From JABDJZ01 sp047619685 (lineage in GTDB: Bacteria; Bacteroidota; Rhodothermia; Rhodothermales; UBA10348), in NCBI GenBank assembly GCA_047619685.1, contig JBLHLC010000001.1, positions 62,001-126,000 on the forward strand: a stretch of 64,000 bases of DNA, given 5' to 3'. The notes under the pieces were generated by a model. The model had not been told where the DNA came from. It saw only the letters and a program-made list of their open reading frames with translations, and did no database searches. Every line of letters begins with the position of its first letter. Position 1 is the stretch's first letter. The position numbers and the translations under genes were made by a program. Below are positions 35,001 through 43,493 of the stretch, one piece after another.

Positions 35001-37918
35001 TCGGAACGGCCGGGGCAATCGTCACCACCACAGTGCCTTTCCTGATTCCGTCTACGAGTACAGCTGGGACCACGTTCATGCGGTTCAGGTTTTGTTCAGC
35101 GGGCACCACGTGCGATGCCCCGACTGGCCAAGCAACAGATGGTGAGGTCGAGGACTACAAGGTTGAGCTCGTCTCAGAGTCGGGTGTGACCGAGGCAGCG
35201 ATTGTGTTGCCTTCCACTGGAACGGCGGCCTCTCCCTGGAAGCTGGGCCTGACGGCTGGCGGCCAACTCTCCGTCACCGCTGGGGGCTTCACCCTCTTCG
35301 AGATCAGCGATCCGTCTGGACTAAACACGCTTACCCTCACCGGCGGCGTATCGAGCGAGTTCCTTCTTGTAGACTATTCCAATGGAGACCCACTGCCACC
35401 CGGAGGGCTAGTGTTCAACGCTGGAGATGGTGACGACGAACTGAGGCTGGAGTTGGGCGACCAGGCGCTGGTTGCCAACGCGATCACGTTCAACGGTGGC
35501 GGGGAAACCGGCGGCGGCCCCGGCGACACAATTTCTCTGTTCAATACTGCCGGAGTCGTTCCGTATTCCCTCCGGAGTATGCATACCAACGAGGCGGACG
35601 GGTTCTTGTCCATCGAGGACGACGGCGCTCCGAGTGCCTACGACGACCTGGTGATCGCGTACACAAGCCTGGAGCCGATTCTTGTTACGCTAACGCTCAC
35701 AGACGCAGAATTCGATTTTGGTGCCACAGACGATCAGATTCTTCTCAACAACGGCGGCACGGATGACGGCTTCTCCTTCATTGACTGCGTTGGTTGTGGG
35801 GAGGCAGTCGTGTTCACCAACCCGACCGGCAATCTGATTGTGAGGGCCGGTGCCGGTGCAGACACCATCGACTTTACCCTCTTGGATGCGCTGGGCGCCG
35901 TGCCTGCAAGCATCCAGATCAATGGCAACGCGGGTGAGGACCTTTTCAACATCACGCCCTCGGCGACCTACGGGATGATTGTGAACGGCGGCGCGCCGTC
36001 CATATGTCCGGGGGACGTGCTTGATCTGGATCTTCTCGGAGCAGGCGCCACAGGGCAGACGTTATCCATGGGCGCGCCGGGCGTGGGGAACTGGTCCTTT
36101 GATGCGCACCTGGCCGTCAACTTCATTGACATGGAGATCAGGGCAGACGCGGACACGGATGTGTCGGTTTCCGCAGCCTGGGACTTGGCATCTGGATATC
36201 CGGCTGACGAGAGGGAGGTGGTCTACACGCTCACAAACAACGGTGGGGATGAGGTGACATGTGTTACCGCAGCGATTACCCTTCCGGTTGAGCTAAACCT
36301 GATTGGCACTCCGTCCGAGTTCTATCCGGCTGCGGCCTCCGGAAGCTACCTGCCGACCACCTGGGAGATTGACCGGCTCCTGCCGGGTGACTCCGCAACG
36401 CTGACCTTCCGCGGCGTGATCAACACGATTGTCCCCGGTGACCTCGCGACAGCGATCGACGCTACGGCCGGTGTGCCGTCCCAAGATCCGGACTTGCTCA
36501 ATAATCTGGCTTCAGACAGCTTCGAGGTGCTGGGAGTATTCAGATTCCCGTCCAAGGGCACCGCCATTTCCGCCGCGTACATGGAGTTGCCATCAGGACT
36601 CGAACGGATCATTGCGGGTCTCTTCCAAGGTTCTCCCGGCTTCGACACGGCGGTCCTTTGCCGCATACCAGACACCGGCGGGCTGTTCACCCAAACAGGA
36701 GTCGGCGATCATTGGCGGCCTTGCGGGGACGGACTCCCATACCCATTGCATGTCAACGACCTCTTGGTCGACGACCGCGACACGCCCGGGATCTTGACCG
36801 ACGACCGCTTGTGGCTGGCTTCTTGGGGATCAGCCGGACTGTACTACTCCGACGACTTCGGAGAGACCTTTGTAGCCGCAGAGCCCGACCTCGGGTCAGG
36901 CGGAGCGGGCTGGGCGAATGTGTACAGCCTCGCAAAGGATGCGGCCAACGTGTTGTACATATCGGCCAACAACGGCCTTGTGTACCGGTCCTTCAACGAC
37001 GGCGGCAGCTGGCAGCAGGTCAGTTCGCTCCCGGGCGTCGCCTCTGACACGGCTTGGTCACTAGAGCCCCATCCCTCGGTGGGCGGCACCCTTTACGGAG
37101 GCACCTTTGGAAACGGCGTTTTTGTGACAACCGATTTTGGCTTCACCTGGGAGAAGTTGGGCGGCGATGCCGTGAATGACGGCCTCCTGAACATCGACAA
37201 CTCCGGCGATGACTTCGCGGGCCATGTGTTCGACATGGCATTCTCTCCGGACGATGAGACGGTGCTGTTCGCTGGGACGGGCAAAGGCGTGTGGCGATTG
37301 CCGCTGCTTGCGAGCGGTCTACCTGCGGGCGCATGGAGTCAGATGGCGTTGACCGCGGTCTTGGACGGCGGCTTGCTCGCGGTCCCGGAGGTCCGGGTCC
37401 TGGGCTTTGCGACGGACACCGCGGATCCAGACGAAGACCTGCTTGTGGGGTCTTGGGGACTGGGGGCCTTTGTCAACGAGACACCTGTAGGCGGCGGCGC
37501 TTTCAGCCCGCTAGCGCTGCGCCAGGGACACGTGTCCATGATTCTGGCCAAGCCAGATGGCAGCTTCCTGGTCGGAACGAACGAGTCCGGCATTCAGCCG
37601 CTTTCGCCGGAGGCCCTCTCTACGGCTGTGGAGCCTACAGAGGCCGCGATTCCGGATGGATATGGGCTCTCACAGAACTACCCCAATCCGTTCAATCCTG
37701 TTACTACGATAGCCTTTGCGCTGCCCGAAAATGGGAAGGTCCGGCTATCCGTCTTCGACATGTTGGGACGTGAGGTCGAAGTCCTGTTGGATCGCACCCT
37801 CACCGCCGGGAACTACGAGGTGAATTTCGAGGCACACAGCCTCCCGACAGGCACCTACATGTACCGACTGGACACCGCATCGGGCTTCCTCACACGGCAA
37901 TTGGTGCTGCTGAAGTAG
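32012..37918 (+). CDS. Giant T9SS cargo with Calx-beta array
   Basis: 1968 residues. The start at 32012 opens a signal peptide (MRLLVILCFLLAFAVPEAGA). About residues 22-590 hold about five Calx-beta-like repeats (for example LTSDYTRSGTQIVIPAGS and SNDYTTSGTTITIPAGQT, each followed by an acidic ITDDD or IQDDD end), a fold that can bind calcium. About 590-725 is a DUF11 domain. About 727-1052 are two GEVED domains (DGEVEDYEIEIL and DGEVEDYKVELV ends). About 1053-1390 is a repetitive beta region. About 1390-1510 is a second DUF11-like domain. About 1510-1875 is the shared propeller, then the sorting domain (LSQNYPNPFNPVTT ... LTRQLVLLK). It is the largest cargo in the array and probably a surface adhesin; that role is inferred. 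Confidence 0.91.
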   Translation: MRLLVILCFLLAFAVPEAGAQTACLVFYGDTGVEGSNRTLVLRLKAYSGGCTANNYTGSGSFTIQYASQDGSASSPADYSAVSTTYVLNSGDAGADIPIGTVDDSNYEATEGFSLVISSAVAADGLVIASGYATTASFGITDNDPQPAGSLVLSGSPLAENGGAATVNATLDRLSYLPTTVDLTFSGGATLTSDYTRSGTQIVIPAGSLTSASPVTITGVDDDIDELDQTVVADITSVTNGSENGVQQVTATITDDDDEPVVSFEADFAVSEAIGTQNVKVNLSRQSEKTVTVNVTVNPSSTATGAAVDISAQATSVVINPLATSGNLAVTIVNDTDDEVDETEILDLATLINATGTDQHTLTIQDNDAPVSIAKSATDLTEAGGTSDITASIPASQSLPITVTLGFTDPAGSNDYTTSGTTITIPAGQTAGSAAVTITATGDTEDEADEDILVDVDSVTDGQENGTQQQTVTIQDDDAVVTLAVSGTPSVEKALGVITYTASIATAQTRDVTVNLGFSGGADGSGTDYTGSGTQIVIVSPATSGTVTATIVDDILDETNETIVVDIASVVNGQESGTQQVTGIITDDDADLSFTKVVSTALDPDPANGTVSYTLSVKNNSGTTGATGVTVTDPSLNIITPATPYSAISVAGTSGGSVNTYSGTTWTIGDLGAGATATITLDVTLDVEYTVTNIAEILAATQDDPDSTPGNGNTGEDDYDTVTVRQFDHGDTPAAYASTASHEILSTGPVLGTLVDSDSDSQNDADTEGDDNDLDGDDDDSAVTAPFYAIGAATPLSVAGSGAGSLYAWVDYNQNNLFDVSEMEHGAVVASWPVTITLTPPSGSSGTTRLRLRVCTTPAECELPQGLAADGEVEDYEIEILGFDFGDAPDGPYASKAASGGPQHLVDATVTHRLGAKADADDDAQVDADATGDDLDGEPDEDGISFLTTLMVPAAGNANASVDVVTFGDGLLYAWLDLDQAAGFSDATEEVISAVPLGTAGAIVTTTVPFLIPSTSTAGTTFMRFRFCSAGTTCDAPTGQATDGEVEDYKVELVSESGVTEAAIVLPSTGTAASPWKLGLTAGGQLSVTAGGFTLFEISDPSGLNTLTLTGGVSSEFLLVDYSNGDPLPPGGLVFNAGDGDDELRLELGDQALVANAITFNGGGETGGGPGDTISLFNTAGVVPYSLRSMHTNEADGFLSIEDDGAPSAYDDLVIAYTSLEPILVTLTLTDAEFDFGATDDQILLNNGGTDDGFSFIDCVGCGEAVVFTNPTGNLIVRAGAGADTIDFTLLDALGAVPASIQINGNAGEDLFNITPSATYGMIVNGGAPSICPGDVLDLDLLGAGATGQTLSMGAPGVGNWSFDAHLAVNFIDMEIRADADTDVSVSAAWDLASGYPADEREVVYTLTNNGGDEVTCVTAAITLPVELNLIGTPSEFYPAAASGSYLPTTWEIDRLLPGDSATLTFRGVINTIVPGDLATAIDATAGVPSQDPDLLNNLASDSFEVLGVFRFPSKGTAISAAYMELPSGLERIIAGLFQGSPGFDTAVLCRIPDTGGLFTQTGVGDHWRPCGDGLPYPLHVNDLLVDDRDTPGILTDDRLWLASWGSAGLYYSDDFGETFVAAEPDLGSGGAGWANVYSLAKDAANVLYISANNGLVYRSFNDGGSWQQVSSLPGVASDTAWSLEPHPSVGGTLYGGTFGNGVFVTTDFGFTWEKLGGDAVNDGLLNIDNSGDDFAGHVFDMAFSPDDETVLFAGTGKGVWRLPLLASGLPAGAWSQMALTAVLDGGLLAVPEVRVLGFATDTADPDEDLLVGSWGLGAFVNETPVGGGAFSPLALRQGHVSMILAKPDGSFLVGTNESGIQPLSPEALSTAVEPTEAAIPDGYGLSQNYPNPFNPVTTIAFALPENGKVRLSVFDMLGREVEVLLDRTLTAGNYEVNFEAHSLPTGTYMYRLDTASGFLTRQLVLLK

Positions 37919-37960
37919 TAGCCCATGGGCTGAACCAAGCCCTCGCATCGATGCAACAAA

Positions 37961-37996
37961 CACGCCCCTGTGGTCTCTAGAGGACTGGCGGGCGTG
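37961..37996 (+). terminator. Weak terminator-like hairpin
   Basis: CACGCCC/GGGCGTG outer stem around a partly paired TCTCTAGAGG centre, 43 bases after the 32012 gene. There is no T-tract, so termination is uncertain. Confidence 0.35.
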
Positions 37997-38162
37997 CCTG
38001 TTCAGGGGAGTTCTGCGATGGGAACAGGCCGAAGGCATATCAGAACGGGACATTGTAACTGAAGTCAGACAAAGAGTAGTACATATGCGACGTAGTGCGG
38101 CGAATCCCGGAATACTCGCGTTTCTGTAGTGTAGATAGATACCACCAAGCCCGAAATGTGTC

Positions 38163-41100
38163 ATGAAACTGACGTCGCGAATCTCTCGTCTCCCTCTTGT
38201 GCCAAGCAGGAGCGTAGGCAGCATCTTTGCTGCCTTCTGGCTGACACTGGCTGTGATGGCCGTGCCGGCTCAGGCGCAGACGGCCACCGTTACCATCTTT
38301 GGCGACGTTGTTGCCGTGGATGGCGACTGTTCACTGCGCGAGGCGTGGACCAACTCTGCTGAATGCGGAATCCCCCCGTTCGATGAGATTGTGCTGTCCG
38401 CGGGTACCTACGACCTGAATGCGCTTCTGGGAGACACAAATGCGCCTCAAGTCTTGCTTCGTGGCGCAGGTGCTACCTCCACAACTATCGATATCCTGCA
38501 CTCCGGCTCTCGCAATTTTACCATCCAGGTGGGGAATGCACTCGGCCTCGAGGACCTTACCCTCCAAGGTGGGTCCGCGGCTGGAGGAGGCGGCCAAATC
38601 GCGACGAACATGGGCACGGTCGAGGCCAATCGCGTCATCTTCAGAAACGGTGCCGCTCCCGGGAGTGCAGGAGGTTGCATCAACATCGACGTATCCTCAT
38701 TCATGCGGGTTTACAATTCAGTATTTGAGAACTGTTCTGCCGTGACCGGTGGGGCCGTGTACAGCGCAAATTCCACGGTCGAGATCATCAATAGCACCTT
38801 CGTGAGCAATTCCGGCGCCGGTGCCGCGGTTCACCACCAGTCGGGAACTGTAACGCTGACGAACGTCATCATCTGGAACGGCACGGGCACTGCATTGACC
38901 GGTACCCCGGTTCTGGCCTCGACAAACTCAGACGAGTCCGTCGATCCGATATTCACCACCGAGTTCACCGATCTCACCTTGAGGTCGACCTCACCGTTCA
39001 TAAACCTGGGCGAACTCATCGGCGCCGGGCCGTCGAGTACCTTCTCGCTGAACTATGCGTCCACCGATATCGCCGGCAACGCTAGAACCATTGACGTACT
39101 CGACCGCGGTGCGTACGAAAGGACCGTTTCCCGAGACGCTGGAGACGCTCCCGACGTGCTGGGATCATATCCGACCCTGCTCGAAAATGGCGGCCCGGCG
39201 CACGTGTTGCCAGCCAATGTCTACCTGGGTGCCGTTTCTCCCGATGCTGAAGACAACGGTGTCCCTGACGCCGACGCGGGCAGCGACGGTATCGGCGGTG
39301 ACGACGATACCACAGATGACGAAGACGGGGTTACGTTCTCCCCGATGGTGAGCGACGCAGGTGTGCCCACCACAGGTTTCTACACGGTCCAAACCTCTGG
39401 ATCGGGCCGACTCAACGGATGGGTTGATGTCCCAGGCGACGGATCCTTCGACCCCGCAGACAATGTATTTCCAGACGATGCTACCGGGACAGCTGCGATT
39501 CTGAAGACGTTGTCCATTCCCGCCTCGCATCCCCTGGGCAACTACTTCGCAAGAATGCGTTTCTGCTCGGCCGCCGCGGACTGTGATTTACCCACGTCAG
39601 TTGCTCTGGATGGCGAAGTTGAGGACCATTCGTTTGAGGTAGTTGCTGCCGCGGGTGCCAACATCGTCCTGGACCTTCCCGAAGGCGCAGGCCTCACCGG
39701 CCCGTACAAGCTGGCGTTGGTCGCCGGAAGCGTTGTACTCACGGACGAGTCTGGCGCGCCGGTAGTGCTGTTTTCCGCCCCAGGAATCGCGAGTCTCGAC
39801 CTGTCGCTGACCAGCGCAGATGAGGTGCTGACAATAGACTACTCCGGAGGCGACCTTGGCATTCCAATTACGATCAACTCCGAAGGCGGCGGCGATCACC
39901 TGATCTTTGAGCTCAATGGCCTCACGCCCGCCGAAACCGTCACATTCGACGGCGGCGCCGACGCGGACCTGGTGACGATCCAGTCCATGGCTGCCGCGGT
40001 CTACGACCTGTACTCGGAGCACTTCGACGAGCCGAGCGGAGAGATCTTCGTCAACGCAGTCAAGCTGCTGGACTACGACAACGTCGAGCCCATCATTGTC
40101 ACTTTGACCCTGGCCGATGCAGAATTCCAGTTCAACAACGACCCCACCTCGACAATCGAGTTGAACGACGGGGCGTTTGCGTTGGACATGATGTCCTTCA
40201 TCGACTGTGTAAGCTGCGGAGAGAGCGTCTCGTTCACGAACCCGACGGACAATCTGATCGTGCATGCCGGAGGCGGAGAGGACACCATCAATTTCACCCT
40301 CCTGGACGCCGCCGGACCCGTTCCGGCCAACATCCTCATTGAAGGAGAGGCAGGCAACGATCTCTTCAACATCACGCCGTCTGCGACCTACGCGATGGTC
40401 ATCGACGGGGGAGCACCGCCAACCTGTGACGGCGACGTCCTGGACCTTATGGGTGGTCCGTTCGCCGGTCAGGCCCTCAGCATGGTCGCCCCCGGCGTGG
40501 GGAATTGGTCTTTCGACGCGCCGATCAAAAATGTCAACTTTGCCGGCATCGAGATCCGCGCCGATGCGGTGACCGACGTTTCAGTCACCGCGGCCTGGGA
40601 TAAGTCCAGCGGTTATCCCGCGGACGAGCGCGAGATCACGTTTACGCTGACCAACAACGGCGTGGACGAGGTGACCTGTGTGGATGCAGTTATCTCGCTG
40701 CCCGCCATTCTTAACGTGTTTGCTCCATATCCGGTCGAGTTCTATCCTGTATTCGCCTCGGGTTCGTTTGGGGCCGGCATCTGGAACGTGGACCGTCTTC
40801 TTTCGGGAGCTACTGCCACGATCACGTTCCGAGGCGTCATCGACGCGCTGATGCCGGCGGTCTTTACGTCCACCATCGATGCCAGTGCCGGTGTGCCATC
40901 AGACGATCCTGATCTGACAAACAACATTGCCAGTGACGATTTCACCGTACTGAACTTCTTCCGTTTCCCGGCCAAAGCCGTGGCGATTTCGGCACAGTAT
41001 GTCGAGCTGCCCTCGGGCCTCGACCGCGTAGTGGCCGGCCTCTTCCAGGGTGCGCCCGGCTTCAACACGCCGCTGTTGTGCCGTATTCCGGACGCGGACG

Positions 41101-42371
41101 GCGTGCTGTTCACCCAGCCTGGCGTGGGCAACCACTGGAAGCCCTGCGGCGACGGCCTTCCCGTCCCGCTCCATGTGACGGACCTCTTCCTTGATGACCG
41201 AGGCACCCCGGGCAACGTACTGGATGACCGCCTCTGGCTAGCGTCCTGGGGCTCCGCGGGTCTCTACTACTCGGACGACTACGCCGAGACGTTCACGGCC
41301 ATGGAGCCCGTTCTGGGTCCCAAGGGCGGATGGGCGAACGTGTATTCGATCACGAAGGACGCCGGCCAGGTGCTCTACATATCGGCCAACAACGGCTTGG
41401 TATTCCGGTCCTTCAACGAGGGAGAATCCTGGCAGCAGGTTTCGAGTCTTCCCGGGGCCAGTGCAGACACGCCATGGTCCATGCAGGCGCACCCCAGTGA
41501 AGGCGGTGTAGTGTATGCAGGCACCTTTGGCCGCGGTGTCTTTGTCTCCAGGGACTTCGGCTTTACCTGGGAGCCTCTCGGCGGAGATGTGATCAACGAC
41601 GACCTCCTGAATCCCGACAATTCCGGCAATGACTTTGCCGGCCACGTCTTCGACATGGCCTTCTCGCCGGATCATGGGAATGCTGCGGCACCGAATCCGG
41701 ACGAATACATCTTCATTGGCACCGGAAAGGGCGTATGGCGCCTGCTTCTGGATGCCGCAGGCGTCCCTGTTGGCACCTGGGAGCAGATGGACATCACGGT
41801 CACGCTGGATAGCGGAAGCGTGGTGACTCCTGAAATCCGGGTCCTTGCCTTCGACGAGGACGCCGCGGACGCGGATGACGATCTCCTGGTGGGCTCCTGG
41901 GGCTTTGGTGCCTTCAAGCACGAGGATCCGATCGGCATGGGCGGAGTCGCCTTCAGCCAGATGGCGCTTCGTCAGGGCCAGGTGTCTATGATTTTGATAG
42001 AGCCGGATGGCGACGTATTCGTCGGGTCCAGCGAGTTTGGCGTCCAGACGTTGTCGCCGGAGGCCTCGGCCACCGACACGGAGCCGGATGCACAAACCAG
42101 TGTGCCGGAAGGCTACGCGCTCTCGCAGAACTACCCGAACCCGTTCAACCCGGTCACAACCATCGGATTTGAACTTCCGGCAACCGGCCACGTGCGGCTG
42201 GCGGTCTACGACGTCCTCGGACGGGAAATGGAGGTGTTGGCCTCCGGCACTCTTGAGGCCGGGAGCCATCAAGTTCGCTTCGACGCCCAGGCGCTACCGA
42301 GCGGTACCTACATCTACAGGCTCTATACGGACAAAGGGAGCTTTACCAGACAGCTGGTGCTGATGAAATAA
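38163..42371 (+). CDS. T9SS cargo with N-terminal beta-helix
   Basis: 1402 residues. A long signal peptide ends VPAQAQ (residue 39). The mature start has the CSLREA motif (GDCSLREAWTNSAECG). A right-handed parallel beta-helix follows to about residue 320 (EANRVIFRN, VYNSVFENCSA, EIINSTFVSNSG), ending in a choice-of-anchor Q-like DIAGNARTIDVLDRGAYE. About 323-500 is a GEVED domain (GDDDTTDDEDG, closing DGEVEDHSFEV). About 500-800 is a repetitive beta region, about 800-920 a DUF11-like domain, about 930-1310 the propeller and about 1313-1402 the sorting domain (LSQNYPNPFNPVTT ... TRQLVLMK). The 17329 remnant appears to come from a relative of this type. Carbohydrate or surface binding is a guess from the folds. 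Confidence 0.91.
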   Translation: MKLTSRISRLPLVPSRSVGSIFAAFWLTLAVMAVPAQAQTATVTIFGDVVAVDGDCSLREAWTNSAECGIPPFDEIVLSAGTYDLNALLGDTNAPQVLLRGAGATSTTIDILHSGSRNFTIQVGNALGLEDLTLQGGSAAGGGGQIATNMGTVEANRVIFRNGAAPGSAGGCINIDVSSFMRVYNSVFENCSAVTGGAVYSANSTVEIINSTFVSNSGAGAAVHHQSGTVTLTNVIIWNGTGTALTGTPVLASTNSDESVDPIFTTEFTDLTLRSTSPFINLGELIGAGPSSTFSLNYASTDIAGNARTIDVLDRGAYERTVSRDAGDAPDVLGSYPTLLENGGPAHVLPANVYLGAVSPDAEDNGVPDADAGSDGIGGDDDTTDDEDGVTFSPMVSDAGVPTTGFYTVQTSGSGRLNGWVDVPGDGSFDPADNVFPDDATGTAAILKTLSIPASHPLGNYFARMRFCSAAADCDLPTSVALDGEVEDHSFEVVAAAGANIVLDLPEGAGLTGPYKLALVAGSVVLTDESGAPVVLFSAPGIASLDLSLTSADEVLTIDYSGGDLGIPITINSEGGGDHLIFELNGLTPAETVTFDGGADADLVTIQSMAAAVYDLYSEHFDEPSGEIFVNAVKLLDYDNVEPIIVTLTLADAEFQFNNDPTSTIELNDGAFALDMMSFIDCVSCGESVSFTNPTDNLIVHAGGGEDTINFTLLDAAGPVPANILIEGEAGNDLFNITPSATYAMVIDGGAPPTCDGDVLDLMGGPFAGQALSMVAPGVGNWSFDAPIKNVNFAGIEIRADAVTDVSVTAAWDKSSGYPADEREITFTLTNNGVDEVTCVDAVISLPAILNVFAPYPVEFYPVFASGSFGAGIWNVDRLLSGATATITFRGVIDALMPAVFTSTIDASAGVPSDDPDLTNNIASDDFTVLNFFRFPAKAVAISAQYVELPSGLDRVVAGLFQGAPGFNTPLLCRIPDADGVLFTQPGVGNHWKPCGDGLPVPLHVTDLFLDDRGTPGNVLDDRLWLASWGSAGLYYSDDYAETFTAMEPVLGPKGGWANVYSITKDAGQVLYISANNGLVFRSFNEGESWQQVSSLPGASADTPWSMQAHPSEGGVVYAGTFGRGVFVSRDFGFTWEPLGGDVINDDLLNPDNSGNDFAGHVFDMAFSPDHGNAAAPNPDEYIFIGTGKGVWRLLLDAAGVPVGTWEQMDITVTLDSGSVVTPEIRVLAFDEDAADADDDLLVGSWGFGAFKHEDPIGMGGVAFSQMALRQGQVSMILIEPDGDVFVGSSEFGVQTLSPEASATDTEPDAQTSVPEGYALSQNYPNPFNPVTTIGFELPATGHVRLAVYDVLGREMEVLASGTLEAGSHQVRFDAQALPSGTYIYRLYTDKGSFTRQLVLMK

Positions 42372-42448
42372 GGCAACCTGCCGCGGTAGGGCGGCCACCG
42401 GCTATGGGCGCGTACCTTTCCACCCCGGCACCTTGCCCGACGGGCCCC

Positions 42449-42482
42449 AAACCCCCGATTGCTCCGGCAGTCGGGGGTTTTT
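42449..42482 (+). terminator. Rho-independent terminator
   Basis: AAACCCCCGA pairs with TCGGGGGTTT and runs into T residues, 78 bases after the 38163 gene. It separates that gene from the small-frame region downstream. Confidence 0.85.
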
Positions 42483-42598
42483 CGTTTGCTTCCGGACGGG
42501 CAGTCTCGGGTGCCCCGGCTCAGCGGACAGTAATTCTGCGGGCAGGCCCAGGGAGGTGCAACAAACCGGCCCACCAATCCCGACAAATCAGACAATAA

Positions 42599-42653
42599 AT
42601 CGGACAGACAACCCGAAAACGGTCACAAACGGCGTTCTCATTACCTGTAACGC
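42599..42653 (+). promoter_or_regulatory. CGGACA and TGTAACGC motifs before the small-frame region
   Basis: ATCGGACA at 42599-42606 and CTGTAACGC at 42645-42653 repeat, in the same order, the motif pair in front of the cargo gene at 28169. They lie 93 and 47 bases before the first small frame. This suggests that a transcript starts here. Confidence 0.35.
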
Positions 42654-42691
42654 GCCCCAAACCACGCCTATACAGACACGCTACTACTACG

Positions 42692-42802
42692 ATGACCCGA
42701 CCCAAAACCGGACTGGCCGATCTATTTACGGCAGTCCTCCTGATGGCCATGCTCGCCGTCCCTGCCTTCCTGGCGGTAGAAAGAGCATACTTCAGTCTCT
42801 AG
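42692..42802 (+). CDS. Putative 36-residue single-helix membrane peptide A
   Basis: ATG-started frame reading MTRPKTG followed by LADLFTAVLLMAMLAVPAFL and a short tail. A basic start is followed by one hydrophobic segment of about 20 residues. It does not look like a signal peptide attached to anything, since a stop follows at once. It shares a short-leader, then helix layout (G-[LF]-x-x-L) with two further small frames downstream. Too short for homology to be judged by eye; real expression is uncertain. Confidence 0.35.
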   Translation: MTRPKTGLADLFTAVLLMAMLAVPAFLAVERAYFSL

Positions 42803-42938
42803 AGAGTTCCGCGGCTTTTCGCCTTCATTCTCAGGTCATCGCTACCCTTGATGACGACCTGGTCGCGAGTTGAGTCCCCTGATCTCCACCGGGAGACCGG
42901 GCTTGGCTGTTTTTCGCATGCACCCACCTTTGCCATAG

Positions 42939-43052
42939 ATTTCGAGCGACGACAGTCTGCCCCGAGGATTTTCGCTTTTGGACGCTGTCCTGGCGATAAT
43001 CTGCGTGGCATTCCTGATAATCGCCGTCTTTTTAGCCCCAACCAAACCTTAG
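42939..43052 (+). CDS. Putative 37-residue prepilin-like peptide B
   Basis: The frame opens with ATT right after a stop (a rare start), or with CTG at 42957. It reads SLPRG and then FSLLDAVLAIICVAFLIIAV with a short APTKP end. A leader ending in Arg-Gly, Phe at +1 and an acidic residue at +5 in a hydrophobic helix is the layout of type IV prepilin N termini (normally Glu at +5, here Asp). The stop lies 2 bases before the ATG of frame C. No globular pilin domain is present. The non-ATG start is the main weakness. Confidence 0.35.
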   Translation: MSSDDSLPRGFSLLDAVLAIICVAFLIIAVFLAPTKP

Positions 43053-43054
43053 CT

Positions 43055-43174
43055 ATGAATCGGGTATCCCAAGTGAATGAAGACCATCGGCAGGCCCCCG
43101 CGCTGCGTTTTGGTGACCTGCTGGTTGCGATGTTTATGGTGGTTTCGCTGGCCCTGACGGCTTTTATGCGCTAA
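43055..43174 (+). CDS. Putative 39-residue single-helix membrane peptide C
   Basis: ATG two bases after frame B. A polar 17-residue leader (NRVSQVNEDHRQAPAL) is followed by RFGDLLVAMFMVVSLALTAF and ends Met-Arg. A strong terminator starts 24 bases after the stop, which supports a transcript ending here. The helix begins with an F-G-D-L-L pattern resembling peptides A and B. Probably an inner-membrane peptide if made; function unknown. Confidence 0.42.
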   Translation: MNRVSQVNEDHRQAPALRFGDLLVAMFMVVSLALTAFMR

Positions 43175-43197
43175 AACGCTTACCTCCAACTTCCTTG

Positions 43198-43230
43198 AAA
43201 GGCGACGAATCATCCGGTTCGTCGCCTTTT
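43198..43230 (+). terminator. Strong rho-independent terminator after the small frames
   Basis: AAAGGCGACGAA pairs perfectly with TTCGTCGCCTTT across an 8-base loop, followed by T residues. It follows no long gene, so it marks the end of a short transcript covering 42.6-43.2 kb. Downstream, TTCGGACG at 43312 is a one-mismatch form of the array's upstream motif. Confidence 0.88.
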
Positions 43231-43493
43231 CTGCGTTCTGGACCCCTCCGTCGAACCTGGGTTGACAAATCGGCCAAGCCCCCGCGCAGTGCGGACGTCC
43301 GATCCGCGCCATTCGGACGGTTACCGATTTCGAACCACGCCCCTGGGACGTCCGATGGTGACCTCTCCGACAATCTAGGCCTGACAGCAGACACCCTCCG
43401 TAAAGGCCCCGAAATGGCCCGTTATGGGTCTCTGGTAGATCGCGCTACGTGCGCTGATTGCCATTGCACCGAAACCAACGGATAACTGCTGTT

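Noticed and set aside
41238..42272. Long minus-strand frame opposite the propeller and tail of the 38163 gene
   Set aside because: The same antisense pattern appears opposite every cargo copy, as expected from shared codon composition, and it encodes nothing recognisable.
43414..43485. 23-codon frame with a CADCH (haem-like CxxCH) motif just before the 43494 gene
   Set aside because: No signal peptide or membrane segment and very short; the motif is probably chance.
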